Shown here piece by piece: positions 24,716-33,418 of a DNA stretch of 64,000 bases. The stretch covers positions 372,001 through 436,000 of the forward strand of contig NZ_CP034539.1 of assembly GCF_003963535.1 (NCBI RefSeq). Direction: 5' to 3'. The translations under genes and the position numbers were made by a program. Numbering within the stretch: the first letter of the stretch is position 1; each line of letters opens with the position of its first letter. The DNA is from Streptomyces cyaneochromogenes (GTDB taxonomy: Bacteria > Actinomycetota > Actinomycetes > Streptomycetales > Streptomycetaceae). The notes beneath the pieces are model-generated. The model searched no databases, was not told where the DNA came from, and saw only the letters and a program-made list of their open reading frames with translations.

Positions 24716-26650
24716 ATGGTGCCGGAATTCGCCGCGCCCGCGGCCACTGACGGCGGCGGCTTCTGGGAGGGTTTCTGGGAACAGAGCGGCGGCACAGCCG
24801 TGTGGGTGCTCGGCATCTTCGCGGTCATCGTGGTCATCGTCGCCGTACGCCTGGGGTCCGGGCTGCTGTTACGGCACCGGAGCAGCCGGCTGCTGCCGGT
24901 GGTGGTGTGCGAGGACCGCGGTCTTCTTGGCAGTCAGGGCAACGGTCACCGGGGCAACGGCAACGGCAACGGGCCCGGCGGGGCGGGCCACGGCCAGCAG
25001 TCCGCGCGTACCGGGGAACTGGCCGCCCACATCACGGAGCACATGGCCGCCGACGGGCTCGGCCCGCGCGTCCTGACTCCCGGAAGCGGCACCACCACCG
25101 GCCCCGACCCGGTCCCGGAGACCGCCTCCTCCCCGCACGGCTGGGTGGACGTGATGAAGCGCCTCGCCTTGTTCCAGCCCCGGGCGTACCACGTGATGCT
25201 GCACTGCCTGTCGGCCGGCAATGCGCACCCTCGCTTCTCGGTACGGATTCTGTACATGCCCAAGAACATCGTGGTGGCCGCCGCCGTCGTGGAGGGCGAG
25301 CCCATCAGGCTCTGGGCGACGGCCGAGGAGAGGCGCAGGCGCGACAAGAACCTGTACGAGCGGATCGCCTGCTACTGCACCGTCAAGATTCTCGGCGACC
25401 CGCGCTCGCAGGACCGCATCCCTCGCTGGGAGAGCTGGGGTGACGACCTCGACTCCTACCGCTTCTACCGCATGGGCATCAGGGCCCAGGAGAAGGCACT
25501 GGCCGCGAAGAAGCGCAACGACCCCGCTCAGGAGCGCGCCCACTACCGGCACGCCCTCAAGCACTACGACGATGCCGCGGGGCTGGTCCCCGGCAACCTC
25601 ACGGTTCGGCTCCAGCAGGCCGGTGTCCGCGAACTCATCGGCCAGGACCACGGCGCGGAGGAACCCGCCACCCACATCCGGCGTGCCATCGAGATCTACG
25701 AGGACTGCGTCCAACTGTGGCCCGAACACGTCGAGACCGCCTACCGGCTGTCCATCGCCTGCGCCGAGCAGAACCGGGGCCGAGACCGGAACCGGAACCC
25801 GGACCTGGGGCAGGCAAACCACTGGCCGGCCGACTACGAACGCGCTTCGCGCGAGCACCTGAAGCTGCTCCTGAAGCGCCTGTCCTGGCCGGTCATGGTC
25901 CGCCGCTACGCCCGCACCTGGCTTCCGGGCCGCCGCAACCTCGGCGAACGGCGTTACTGGCGACAGTGGTTCAGCTTCGAGCGGCCCCACCCCTCGCTGC
26001 GCACCCGCCGCCGTTCCTTCCTCGCTGCCGTGCGGATCGCCGAGGCCGCCGAGGAACTGCGGATGAACCGCCAGCCGGAGCCCGACAGGCTGCGGGAGGC
26101 TTTCAACACGGTGGCCAAGGAGGTGACCGGCGGCGTGTGGGCTCGCTGGGGCTGGCTGTGGGGCGGCCCGGACTGGGGTATACGCCGCCTGCTCCACGCC
26201 GACCACCGGCTCGGCCGCGGCCACGCGGGGCACGAATTCCCCGAGCCGACAGGATGGCGCCGGCGAGCGCGCATACGTACCCACGCCGAGGCGCTGATCG
26301 CCGGGCCGTCACCGCGGCACCGCGTGCCCACCCGCGCCTCCACGGGATATCTCGTCTACTACAACGCTGCCTGCTTCCTCAGTCTGGCACTGCGTGTGCA
26401 GCCCCCTGCGGGCTCCACGACCTGGTCCGGCGACGAGTGGCGCGAGGACTGCGCCAGAGCCGCCGTGGCCCACCTCAACAGCAGCCTGCGGGTCACCCGC
26501 AGCCAGTTCTCCGCGGCCTGGGCCGAACGCGACACCGACCTGCGGCCGCTGTTCACCGGCCGCCTGGGTGACGAGCCTGCGGCCCCTCGGCGCTGGGGCC
26601 GGATCGGGCGCAACTGGGCCGGTTTCGCGGGGATCGACGGCACGGACTGA
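24716..26650 (+). CDS. Unknown protein with N-terminal membrane helix and TPR-like region
   Basis: The 644-residue protein starts at an ATG seven bases after GGGGGG. Residues ~20-47 form one membrane helix (AVWVLGIFAVIVVIVAVRLG), followed by a Gly/Asn-rich linker (GNGHRGNGNGNGPGGAGHG). A globular segment (FSVRILYMPKNIVVAAAVVE) precedes two or three TPR-like helix pairs around residues 250-350 (HYRHALKHYDDAAGLVPGN, IRRAIEIYEDCVQLWPEHV). The C-terminal 300 residues are Arg/Trp-rich without recognisable family. It is likely a membrane-tethered scaffold; I assign no function. The stop codon overlaps a 13-base tandem repeat array. Confidence 0.55.
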   Translation: MVPEFAAPAATDGGGFWEGFWEQSGGTAVWVLGIFAVIVVIVAVRLGSGLLLRHRSSRLLPVVVCEDRGLLGSQGNGHRGNGNGNGPGGAGHGQQSARTGELAAHITEHMAADGLGPRVLTPGSGTTTGPDPVPETASSPHGWVDVMKRLALFQPRAYHVMLHCLSAGNAHPRFSVRILYMPKNIVVAAAVVEGEPIRLWATAEERRRRDKNLYERIACYCTVKILGDPRSQDRIPRWESWGDDLDSYRFYRMGIRAQEKALAAKKRNDPAQERAHYRHALKHYDDAAGLVPGNLTVRLQQAGVRELIGQDHGAEEPATHIRRAIEIYEDCVQLWPEHVETAYRLSIACAEQNRGRDRNRNPDLGQANHWPADYERASREHLKLLLKRLSWPVMVRRYARTWLPGRRNLGERRYWRQWFSFERPHPSLRTRRRSFLAAVRIAEAAEELRMNRQPEPDRLREAFNTVAKEVTGGVWARWGWLWGGPDWGIRRLLHADHRLGRGHAGHEFPEPTGWRRRARIRTHAEALIAGPSPRHRVPTRASTGYLVYYNAACFLSLALRVQPPAGSTTWSGDEWREDCARAAVAHLNSSLRVTRSQFSAAWAERDTDLRPLFTGRLGDEPAAPRRWGRIGRNWAGFAGIDGTD

Positions 26651-26733
26651 CGGGACGGGCTGACGGGACGGGCTGACGGCACGGGCTGACGGCACGGGCT
26701 GACGGCACGGGCTGACGGCACGGGCTGACGGGT
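26647..26733 (+). repeat. Tandem repeat, 13-base unit
   Basis: Six full copies and a partial copy of the unit CTGACGGCACGGG (first two copies with G for C at position 8) run head to tail. The first copy overlaps the TGA stop of the preceding gene. It is too short and has no spacers, so it is not CRISPR. Confidence 0.9.
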
Positions 26734-27126
26734 TCGACATCCGCGCCGGCGGGGCCGGCAGTCCCAGTCCGGGAGCGGCCTCAACCGTGGCACACCGTGG
26801 CAAGGAGCCGAGTCCTCGCGCGTGGCTGAATCCGCACCTTTTTCGGTCCGGTGCTCGGATCCGGCCGGCATAACAGGCAGCGAATGGGCACGTCGAGCGG
26901 ACAAGCGGGCAGCGATCTTCTGCGCCCCGGGGCCCTTCACCGCATTGTCCAGGGGCTCCGCATTCCGGAATCCGGGCACATTCGGTCATGAACTGCTTTA
27001 CGACGAACCTGGTCAGTATGCGCAATCGCCCTATAGAAATTTGGCCACCAGAGCCCGAACGGGCCGGGCTCCGGAAAACAGCCGGCGCGGGCACGACGCG
27101 CAGAGCCGTGAAACGGAGGTGTCGCC
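26734..27126. other. Intergenic region upstream of the DeoR regulator
   Basis: About 390 bases with no convincing coding frame. It is lower in GC toward 26970-27060, where a promoter is likely. GGAGGTGTCGCC before the DeoR GTG is the ribosome site. Confidence 0.4.
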
Positions 27127-27888
27127 GTGGACGCCGAGGAACGAAGACGCGGAATTCTGGAAACGGCACGCCGCTCGGGATCCGTGGACGTAGGAAGGCT
27201 CGCCGCCGACCTCGGGGTCTCCAAGGAGACCGTGAGACGTGATCTGAACCTTCTGGAGGGGCACGGCCTCGTCCGACGTACCCACGGCGGTGCCCATCCC
27301 GTGGAGAGCGCCGGCTTCGAGACCACGCTCGCTTTCCGTACCACCATGCACGTCCCCGAGAAGTCCCGGATCGCGGCCGCCGCGGCCGAACTGCTCGGGG
27401 ACGCCGAGACCGTCTTCATCGACGAGGGCTACACCCCGCAGCTCATCGCCGCCGCCCTTCCCCGCGACCGGCCACTGACCATGGTCACCTCCTCGCTGGT
27501 CACGGCAGGTGCCCTGACTTCCACCGAGAACGTCACCGTGCTGCTGCTCGGCGGCCGGGTGCGTGGCGGGACGCTGGCCACGGTCGACCACTGGGCGACC
27601 CGCATGCTGTCCGGCTTCGTCATCGACCTGGCGTACGTCGGCGCGAACGGCATCTCCCGCGAGTACGGACTCACCACCCCGGATCCCGCGGTCAGTGAGA
27701 TCAAGTCCCAGGTCCTCCGGAACGCAAGGCGCCGCATCTTCTCCGGAGTCCACACGAAGTTCGGTGCCGTGAGCTTCTGCCGCTTCGCGGCCGTCACGGA
27801 GTTCGAGGCGATCGTCACCGACGCCGGGCTGTCCGCCTCCGAGGCACACCGCTACTCGCTGCTGGGCCCCGAAGTCATCCGGGTCTAG
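27127..27888 (+). CDS. DeoR/GlpR-family regulator of the polyol operon
   Basis: The 253-residue regulator has an N-terminal DeoR helix-turn-helix (RRGILETARRSGSVDVGRLA, SKETVRRDLNLLEGHGLVRR, THGGA) and a sensor domain (FIDEGYTPQLIAAAL, VTSSLVTAGAL, VLLLGGRVRGGTLATVD, AYVGANGIS). In the sensor the usual (I/L)DSGTT appears as IDEGYT, hinting at an altered ligand. The GTG at 27127 has an excellent GGAGGTG site. It lies 109 bases upstream of, and co-directional with, the polyol importer genes, so it is probably their sugar-phosphate-responsive repressor. Confidence 0.85.
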   Translation: MDAEERRRGILETARRSGSVDVGRLAADLGVSKETVRRDLNLLEGHGLVRRTHGGAHPVESAGFETTLAFRTTMHVPEKSRIAAAAAELLGDAETVFIDEGYTPQLIAAALPRDRPLTMVTSSLVTAGALTSTENVTVLLLGGRVRGGTLATVDHWATRMLSGFVIDLAYVGANGISREYGLTTPDPAVSEIKSQVLRNARRRIFSGVHTKFGAVSFCRFAAVTEFEAIVTDAGLSASEAHRYSLLGPEVIRV

Positions 27889-27997
27889 AGCGGCGCCGCG
27901 GTTCGCCTCCCCTTTCACTCGCTTTCCGATCCCCTTTCAACTCTCGCAAGCCGGGGGCCTGGTTCCCCACGCCCTCGAACGTCTCCTGGAGTCAGTC

Positions 27998-29353
27998 ATG
28001 CGTACACGAAGAATGACCCATGTCCTCGTCACGGCCACGGCCGCGGGCTCGTTGCTGGTCGCCTGTAGTGGGGCAGGCGGTTCCTCGAGTTCCAGTGGCG
28101 ACGGCAAGAGCATCAATGTGCTGATGGTCGGAAATCCGCAGATGGAGGACATCGCGAAGCTCACCAAGGACACCTTCACCAAGGACACCGGGATCAAGGT
28201 GAACTTCACGGTCCTTCCCGAGAACGAGCTGCGCGACAAGGTGACCCAGGACGTCGCCACCCAGGCCGGCCAGTACGACGTCGCCACCATCGGTGCCTAC
28301 GAGGTCCCGATCTGGGAGAAGAACGGTTGGCTGCACGAGCTCAGCTCCTACGCCGACAACGACGCGAGCTTCGACAAGGCCGACCTGCTCAAGCCGATGG
28401 TCACGTCCCTGTCCGGCTCCGACGGCAAGCTCTACGCCCTGCCGTTCTACGGCGAGTCCTCGTTCCTCATGTACAACAAGGACGTCATGAAGGCGAAGGG
28501 CATCACCGTGCCCGAGCGTCCGACCTGGCAGCAGATAGCCGACATCGCCGCCAAGGTCGACGGAGCGGAACCCGGGATGCGGGGCATCTGCCTGCGCGGA
28601 CTGGCCGGTTGGGGCGAACTCGGCGCGCCACTGACGACCATGGTCAACACCTTCGGCGGCACCTGGTTCACCAAGGACTGGAAGGCCCAGGTCAACAGCC
28701 CGGAGTTCAAGAAGGCGACGAACTTCTACGTCGATCTCGTCAGGGAGCACGGAGAGGCGGGAGCGGCGCAGGCCGGCTTCACCGAGTGCCTGAACGCCAT
28801 GAGCCAGAAGAAGGTCGCGATGTGGTACGACGCGACCAGTGCGGCCGGGTCGCTGGAGGACGCCGGCTCCAGCAAGATCGCCGGTCATGTCGGGTACGCG
28901 TACGCTCCGACCGTCGAGACCAAGAGCAGTGGCTGGCTGTGGAGTTGGGCGTGGGCGATGCCCAAGACCACGAAGAACGCCGACGCCGCCTCGAAGTTCA
29001 TGCTGTGGGCCTCCAGCAAGGAGTACGAGAAGCTGGTCGGCGAGAAGCTCGGCTGGTCCCGCGTCCCGGCCGGCAAGCGGGCCAGCACCTACGAGCTCCC
29101 GGAATACCAGAAGGCCGCCGCGTCGTTCGGTGACATCACCCTGAAGTCCATCGAGGGAGCCGACCCGGCCAACCCCGGCACCCAGCCCAGGCCGACCGTG
29201 GGCGTTCAGTATGTGGCCGTCCCCGAGTTCCAGGACCTGGGCACCAAGGTCACCCAGGAGATCTCCGCCGCCATCGCCGGCAAGACCAGCGTGGACAAGG
29301 CCCTCGACGACGGCCAGAAGCTCGCGGAGGACGTCGCCAAGAACTACCAGTGA
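27998..29353 (+). CDS. Polyol/sugar ABC transporter, substrate-binding lipoprotein
   Basis: The 451-residue lipoprotein has a lipobox SLLVACSG near residue 22 and a Ser-rich linker. The mature family-1 extracellular solute-binding domain includes INVLMVGNPQMEDIAKL, YDVATIGAYEVPIWEKNGW, YALPFYGESSFLMYNKDVM and WAWAMPKTTKNADAASKFM. It resembles the mannitol/sorbitol (SmoE-like) binding proteins. The start is the ATG at 27998, with CTGGAG upstream. It delivers substrate to the two permeases at 29466 and 30422; context with a zinc polyol dehydrogenase supports a sugar alcohol as ligand. Confidence 0.88.
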   Translation: MRTRRMTHVLVTATAAGSLLVACSGAGGSSSSSGDGKSINVLMVGNPQMEDIAKLTKDTFTKDTGIKVNFTVLPENELRDKVTQDVATQAGQYDVATIGAYEVPIWEKNGWLHELSSYADNDASFDKADLLKPMVTSLSGSDGKLYALPFYGESSFLMYNKDVMKAKGITVPERPTWQQIADIAAKVDGAEPGMRGICLRGLAGWGELGAPLTTMVNTFGGTWFTKDWKAQVNSPEFKKATNFYVDLVREHGEAGAAQAGFTECLNAMSQKKVAMWYDATSAAGSLEDAGSSKIAGHVGYAYAPTVETKSSGWLWSWAWAMPKTTKNADAASKFMLWASSKEYEKLVGEKLGWSRVPAGKRASTYELPEYQKAAASFGDITLKSIEGADPANPGTQPRPTVGVQYVAVPEFQDLGTKVTQEISAAIAGKTSVDKALDDGQKLAEDVAKNYQ

Positions 29354-29382
29354 CCGTCACCGCCCGGCCGGCCTCGGCGCCG

Positions 29383-29451
29383 GCCGGGCACCGCTTCCCA
29401 CCCTGGCCGTCACCGGTGCCGGGCACCGCTTCCCACCCTGGCCGTCACCGG
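29383..29451. repeat. Direct repeat in the intergenic spacer
   Basis: Two perfect 34-base copies (29383-29416 and 29418-29451) start GCCGGGCACCGCTTCCCACC and end GGCCGTCACCGG, separated by one base. They lie between the binding-protein stop and the permease start. It is probably a recent slippage duplication; it may also alter read-through between genes. Confidence 0.9.
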
Positions 29452-29465
29452 CAGAGGAACTCTCC

Positions 29466-30425
29466 ATGACCACGCTCACCGCTCCCCCCAAGACCGCATC
29501 ACCACCCAGCCGCCCGCGCACCACCGGAGGCGCGAGCAAGTGGCGCCGCCGTATCCCGCTGCTGCCCGCGCTGGTCTTCACCATCGTCGTCACCCAACTG
29601 CCGTTCGTGGCCACGCTCGTGATCTCCACGTTCCAGTGGAACATCCTGCGGCCGGGCGAGCGGCACTTCGTCGGACTGTCCAACTTCACGTTCGTCTTCA
29701 CCGACGAGCGGCTGCGTACGGCGGTGCTCAACACCGTCGTGCTCACCGCCTCGGTGGTGCTCATCAGCGTGCTCCTCGGACTCGGGCTGGCGATGCTGCT
29801 CGACCGCCGGTTCATCGGCCGGGGGCTGGCGCGGACGATGCTCATCGCGCCGTTCCTGGTCATGCCGGTCGCGGCGGCGCTGCTGTGGAAGCACGCCATC
29901 TACAACCCCGACTACGGCCTGCTCAACGGCACCCTCAACGCCGTGTACCGCTTCTTCGGCGCGGACAACGGCCCCACGATCGACTGGGTGTCCTCCAACC
30001 CGATGCCTGCCGTCGTGGTGTCGCTGGTCTGGCAGTGGACGCCGTTCATGATGCTGATCCTGCTGGCCGGTCTGCAGGCGCAGCCCGGTGACGTCCTGGA
30101 GGCGGCCCGCATGGACGGAGCGTCGGCCATGGCGACGTTCCGCTTCATCACGCTGCCGCACCTGCGCCAGTACATCGAGCTGGGCATCCTGCTCGGCACG
30201 ATCTACGTCGTGCAGACCTTCGACGCGGTCTACAGCATCACCCAGGGCGGCCCCGGCTCGCAGACCACCAACCTGCCCTACGAGATCTACCTGACCATGT
30301 TCCGCAAGTACGAGTACGGCCAGGCGGCCGCCGCCGGCGTGGTCGTCGTACTCGGCTCGATCGTGATCGCGACCTTCGCGCTGCGCACCATCGCGTCGCT
30401 GTTCCGCGAGGAGGTGTCCCGATGA
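29466..30425 (+). CDS. Polyol/sugar ABC transporter, permease 1
   Basis: The 319-residue protein has a basic cytoplasmic N-terminus (~35 residues) and about six membrane helices (LPALVFTIVVTQLPFVATLV, TVVLTASVVLISVLLGLGLA, APFLVMPVAAALLW and others). The EAA loop is VLEAARMDGASAMATFRFITL near residue 225. This is the MalF-type permease of the carbohydrate uptake (CUT1) family. The ATG at 29466 follows GAGGAACTCTCC. It overlaps the next permease (ATGA). Confidence 0.9.
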   Translation: MTTLTAPPKTASPPSRPRTTGGASKWRRRIPLLPALVFTIVVTQLPFVATLVISTFQWNILRPGERHFVGLSNFTFVFTDERLRTAVLNTVVLTASVVLISVLLGLGLAMLLDRRFIGRGLARTMLIAPFLVMPVAAALLWKHAIYNPDYGLLNGTLNAVYRFFGADNGPTIDWVSSNPMPAVVVSLVWQWTPFMMLILLAGLQAQPGDVLEAARMDGASAMATFRFITLPHLRQYIELGILLGTIYVVQTFDAVYSITQGGPGSQTTNLPYEIYLTMFRKYEYGQAAAAGVVVVLGSIVIATFALRTIASLFREEVSR

Positions 30426-31306
30426 CTCACGCAGCAGTCTCCGCGCCCGGGGCGAGACTCAAGAAGCTGATCCGCCGCAACGACGACCACGCCGGTACGC
30501 CACGCCTGTCCCCCCTGTGGACGTTCGTCGCCTGGCTCGCCACGCTCGCGTTCTTCGCACCGGTGGCGTGGATGGTGCTCACCTCCTTCCACCAGGAGGC
30601 GGACGCGGCCACCAACCCGCCCACCCCCTTCGCCGCCCTCACCCTCGACCAGTACAAGCTGCTGTTCAGCCGGGACATCACCCCGTTCCTCCTCAACTCG
30701 GCGATGGCCAGCGTCATTTCCACGGTCCTGGTACTCGCCCTGGCGGTGCCGACGGCCTACGCGCTGTCCATCAAGCCGGTCCAGAAGTGGACCGACGTGA
30801 TGTTCTTCTTCCTGTCCACCAAGTTCCTGCCGGCCATCGCGGCCCTGCTGCCGGTGTACCTGATCGTCAAGGACGCCGGGATGCTGGACAACGTATGGAC
30901 GTTGATCATCCTCTACACCGCCATGAACCTGCCGATCGCGGTGTGGATGATGCGCTCGTTCCTCGCCGAGGTGCCCAAGGAGATCCTGGAGGCCGCCGAG
31001 GTCGACGGCGCCAACCTGCTCACCGTGCTGTGGCGGGTCGTCGCGCCGGTCGCCATGCCGGGACTCGCCGCCACCTCACTGATCTGCTTCATCTTCAGCT
31101 GGAACGAGTTCATGTTCGCGGTCAACCTCACCGCGACCAACGCCTCGACGGCGCCGGTCTTCCTCGTCGGGTTCATCACCAGCGAGGGCCTCTTCCTCGC
31201 CCGGCTCTGCGCCGCCGCCACCTTGGTCTCCCTGCCGGTCCTCATCGCCGGTTTCGCCGCCCAGGACAAACTGGTCCGCGGCCTGTCCCTAGGAGCAGTC
31301 AAGTGA
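30422..31306 (+). CDS. Polyol/sugar ABC transporter, permease 2
   Basis: The 294-residue MalG-type permease overlaps permease 1 by four bases and has GAGGAGG before its ATG. Six helices are visible, with the EAA loop ILEAAEVDGANLLTVLWRVVA near residue 187. With permease 1 it builds the channel. No ATPase gene is present in the operon; in Streptomyces such CUT1 systems usually share the global ATPase MsiK, which is inferred here. Confidence 0.9.
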   Translation: MTHAAVSAPGARLKKLIRRNDDHAGTPRLSPLWTFVAWLATLAFFAPVAWMVLTSFHQEADAATNPPTPFAALTLDQYKLLFSRDITPFLLNSAMASVISTVLVLALAVPTAYALSIKPVQKWTDVMFFFLSTKFLPAIAALLPVYLIVKDAGMLDNVWTLIILYTAMNLPIAVWMMRSFLAEVPKEILEAAEVDGANLLTVLWRVVAPVAMPGLAATSLICFIFSWNEFMFAVNLTATNASTAPVFLVGFITSEGLFLARLCAAATLVSLPVLIAGFAAQDKLVRGLSLGAVK

Positions 31307-32292
31307 AAGCCGCTGTCATCGAAGCTCCCGGCAAGGTCACCGTCACCACGGTGCCCGACCCCGCTCCCGGGCCGCGCGAGGTCGTGGTCGATGTCGCGGC
31401 CTGCGGGTTGTGCGGGACCGATCTGCACATCCTGCAGGGCGAGTTCGCACCGACCCTGCCGGTCGTGCCGGGCCACGAGTTCGCCGGGGAGGTGGTGGGC
31501 CTCGGCAGCGAGGTCACCGAACTCGCGATCGGCGACCGGGTCGCCGTGGACCCCTCGCTGTACTGCCACGAGTGCCGCTACTGCCGGACCGGCCACAACA
31601 ACCTCTGCGACCGGTGGCAGGCGATCGGCGTGACCGTGGCCGGTGGCGCCGCCGAGTACGCCGTGGCACCGGTCGCCAACTGCGTACGGCTTCCGGACCA
31701 CGTCGACGTCCAGGACGCGGCGCTGATCGAGCCGCTGTCCTGCGCCGTGCGCGGCTACGACGTCCTCAACAGCAGACTCGGCTCCCACGTCCTGATCTAC
31801 GGCAGCGGAACGATGGGCCTGATGATGCTGGAGCTGGCCAAGCGCACCGGGGCAGCCTCGGTGGATGTCGTCGACGTCAACCCGGAGCGACTGGCGACGG
31901 CCGAGAAGCTGGGCTGCTCACAGGCGGCGCTCTCGGCCGACGAGTTGGGGCGACCGACCGGCTGGGACGTGGTGGTCGACGCGACCGGCAACGCCGCCGC
32001 CATCCAGGACGGCCTGGACCGGGTCGCCAAGGCCGGCACCTTCCTGCAGTTCGGGGTCTCCGACTACGCGACGACGGCCACCATTTCGCCGTACCGCGTC
32101 TACAACCAGGAGATCACCATCACCGGCTCCATGGCGGTGCTCCACAGCTACGAGCGCGCGGCGGAACTGTTCGCCACGGGTGTGCTCGATCCGCAGCTGT
32201 TCATCAGTCACCGGTTGCCGCTGACGGAGTACCCGCAGGCCCTCGACCGATTCGCAGCCGGCCAGGGACGCAAGATCGTCGTTCTGCCCTGA
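31303..32292 (+). CDS. Zinc-dependent polyol/alcohol dehydrogenase
   Basis: The 329-residue medium-chain dehydrogenase has the catalytic zinc ligands Cys (CGLCGTDLH, residues 34-42) and His-Glu (PGHEFAGEV), and four structural zinc cysteines in CHECRYCRTGHNNLC (near residue 88). The Rossmann motif GSGTMGL lies near residue 168, with the VDVNPER acidic residue favouring NAD+. It should oxidise the imported polyol to a ketose in the cytoplasm. It starts at a GTG with AGGAG, overlapping the permease stop by four bases, as the last gene of the operon. Confidence 0.88.
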   Translation: MKAAVIEAPGKVTVTTVPDPAPGPREVVVDVAACGLCGTDLHILQGEFAPTLPVVPGHEFAGEVVGLGSEVTELAIGDRVAVDPSLYCHECRYCRTGHNNLCDRWQAIGVTVAGGAAEYAVAPVANCVRLPDHVDVQDAALIEPLSCAVRGYDVLNSRLGSHVLIYGSGTMGLMMLELAKRTGAASVDVVDVNPERLATAEKLGCSQAALSADELGRPTGWDVVVDATGNAAAIQDGLDRVAKAGTFLQFGVSDYATTATISPYRVYNQEITITGSMAVLHSYERAAELFATGVLDPQLFISHRLPLTEYPQALDRFAAGQGRKIVVLP

Positions 32293-32303
32293 CCTCTGTC
32301 CTG

Positions 32304-32338
32304 GCCCGGCATGAAAGGTCTTCCCGTCCATGCCGGGC
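32304..32338 (+). terminator. Inverted repeat after polyol operon
   Basis: GCCCGGCATG (32304-32313) pairs perfectly with CATGCCGGGC (32329-32338) across a 15-base loop, 12 bases after the dehydrogenase stop. No T-run follows, as is common for terminators in this GC range. The next gene is convergent. Confidence 0.6.
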
Positions 32339-32374
32339 GTGGTCGTCGGTGGGAGATGGTGCGCGATGCCGGAA

Positions 32375-32920
32375 TCACGAAGCCATCTGAGTGGTGACGT
32401 AGAACCACACGCAGACCGACAGCAGGAACAACTCGGCCATGCCGCCGGCGCGTCGCTTGGTACTGACTTCTGGAGTGCTGCTCGGGCTGCTGCTACGTGC
32501 GGCGATGAGGTCTGTCATCATCTGCCGGCCGCGGGGCCCGGCAGGCCAGCCCGCGTAGGCGTCCAGCCGGACCGTAGGACCGCTGTGCAGTGCGAGTCGG
32601 GGCCCCTGACCAGGTACCCACGTTACGTCGGCGATGTCGCTGAACGGAACGTGCCACCTGGAGAAGCGGTTCCTCACCGTCAGCGCGGTGGGGCTTGCCT
32701 TGAGGTGAGCGCACAGGCCGAAACGCCACACGTAGTAGACCCCCATCGCCCCAAGCGTGCAGAAGGCGACGCGGCGCCAGGCTTCCAAGTGCCAGACTCC
32801 ACGGAGCAAGTGGGCGCACAGCAGCAGCCACAGGACCAGCACGATCACCCAGCAGACCGTCTTGCCCACCCGCCTGGACGCCATCTCCATGCGGTGACCG
32901 CCGGCCGCCACCTGCGCCAT
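32375..32920 (-). CDS. PH-domain-like membrane protein
   Basis: The 181-residue protein starts at an ATG with GGGAGGGAAT just before it. Two membrane segments lie at residues ~22-45 (VCWVIVLVLWLLLCAHLL) and ~50-68. A soluble bPH-type segment follows (LTVRNRFSRWHVPFSDIADV, then WVPGQGPRLALHSG), and the C-terminus is a further hydrophobic helix (AELFLLSVCVWFYVTT). Such PH-like proteins sit in the membrane with unknown role. It is flanked by a convergent terminator and a transposase fragment. Confidence 0.6.
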   Translation of the reverse strand: MAQVAAGGHRMEMASRRVGKTVCWVIVLVLWLLLCAHLLRGVWHLEAWRRVAFCTLGAMGVYYVWRFGLCAHLKASPTALTVRNRFSRWHVPFSDIADVTWVPGQGPRLALHSGPTVRLDAYAGWPAGPRGRQMMTDLIAARSSSPSSTPEVSTKRRAGGMAELFLLSVCVWFYVTTQMAS

Positions 32921-33007
32921 ATTCCCTCCCCACATCCCCACGCGGATGAGCATCGTAGGGCCAGCTCTGAGTCCGGATCACCGGGTCGTCGGCAGGCCGC
33001 GTAGTCA

Positions 33008-33360
33008 GAGGATGGATCCGCGCAGGTAGAGCGTGGCGTCGTGACTGGCCGGGCGGCCTCCGGCTGTTCGCTTCCTCTTGTGGTCGGCGGTCTGGCCGAC
33101 CTTCTCCGGGATCACTGCCTGCGGCGTCGGCTTACCGCGCGGCGCCGCGCCCGTTCGGCTTCCTCACTCGGCGATCACCGCTTCCATGAGCGTCTGGAAG
33201 TCCCCGGTGGATGCCCACATACGGAACCGGTCGCAGATCGTCGATCAGCAGCCGTAGCTCTCGTGGCTACGCAGGTCAGGGATCAGCCCGACCGCCCCGA
33301 GTGGGAGGTGCGGCTCGATCAGCTCCCCTTCGCCATCGGTCAGGTCACCACCCGTTGCAC
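33008..33360 (-). pseudogene. Decayed IS5-type transposase
   Basis: Three pieces of one transposase can be read on the minus strand in different frames. LTDGEGELIEPHLPLG is followed by a stop. RFRMWASTGDFQTLMEAVIAE ends in another stop. VIPEKVGQTADHKRKRTAGG and RPASHDATLY form the third piece. These match the start, the middle and the late PEKxDQxxxRxxxGxxGGRPxxxD segment of IS5-family transposases. Frameshifts, stops and a large deletion show the element is dead. Confidence 0.6.
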
Positions 33361-33418
33361 AGCTGTGCTAGCAGCCGAAGGGTGAGCGCTTCAATTGTGG
33401 GTCTCCCCCTCCGCCGCC

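Noticed and set aside
26647..26733. CRISPR-like array
   Set aside because: The repeat is 13 bases with no spacers and no cas genes are present.
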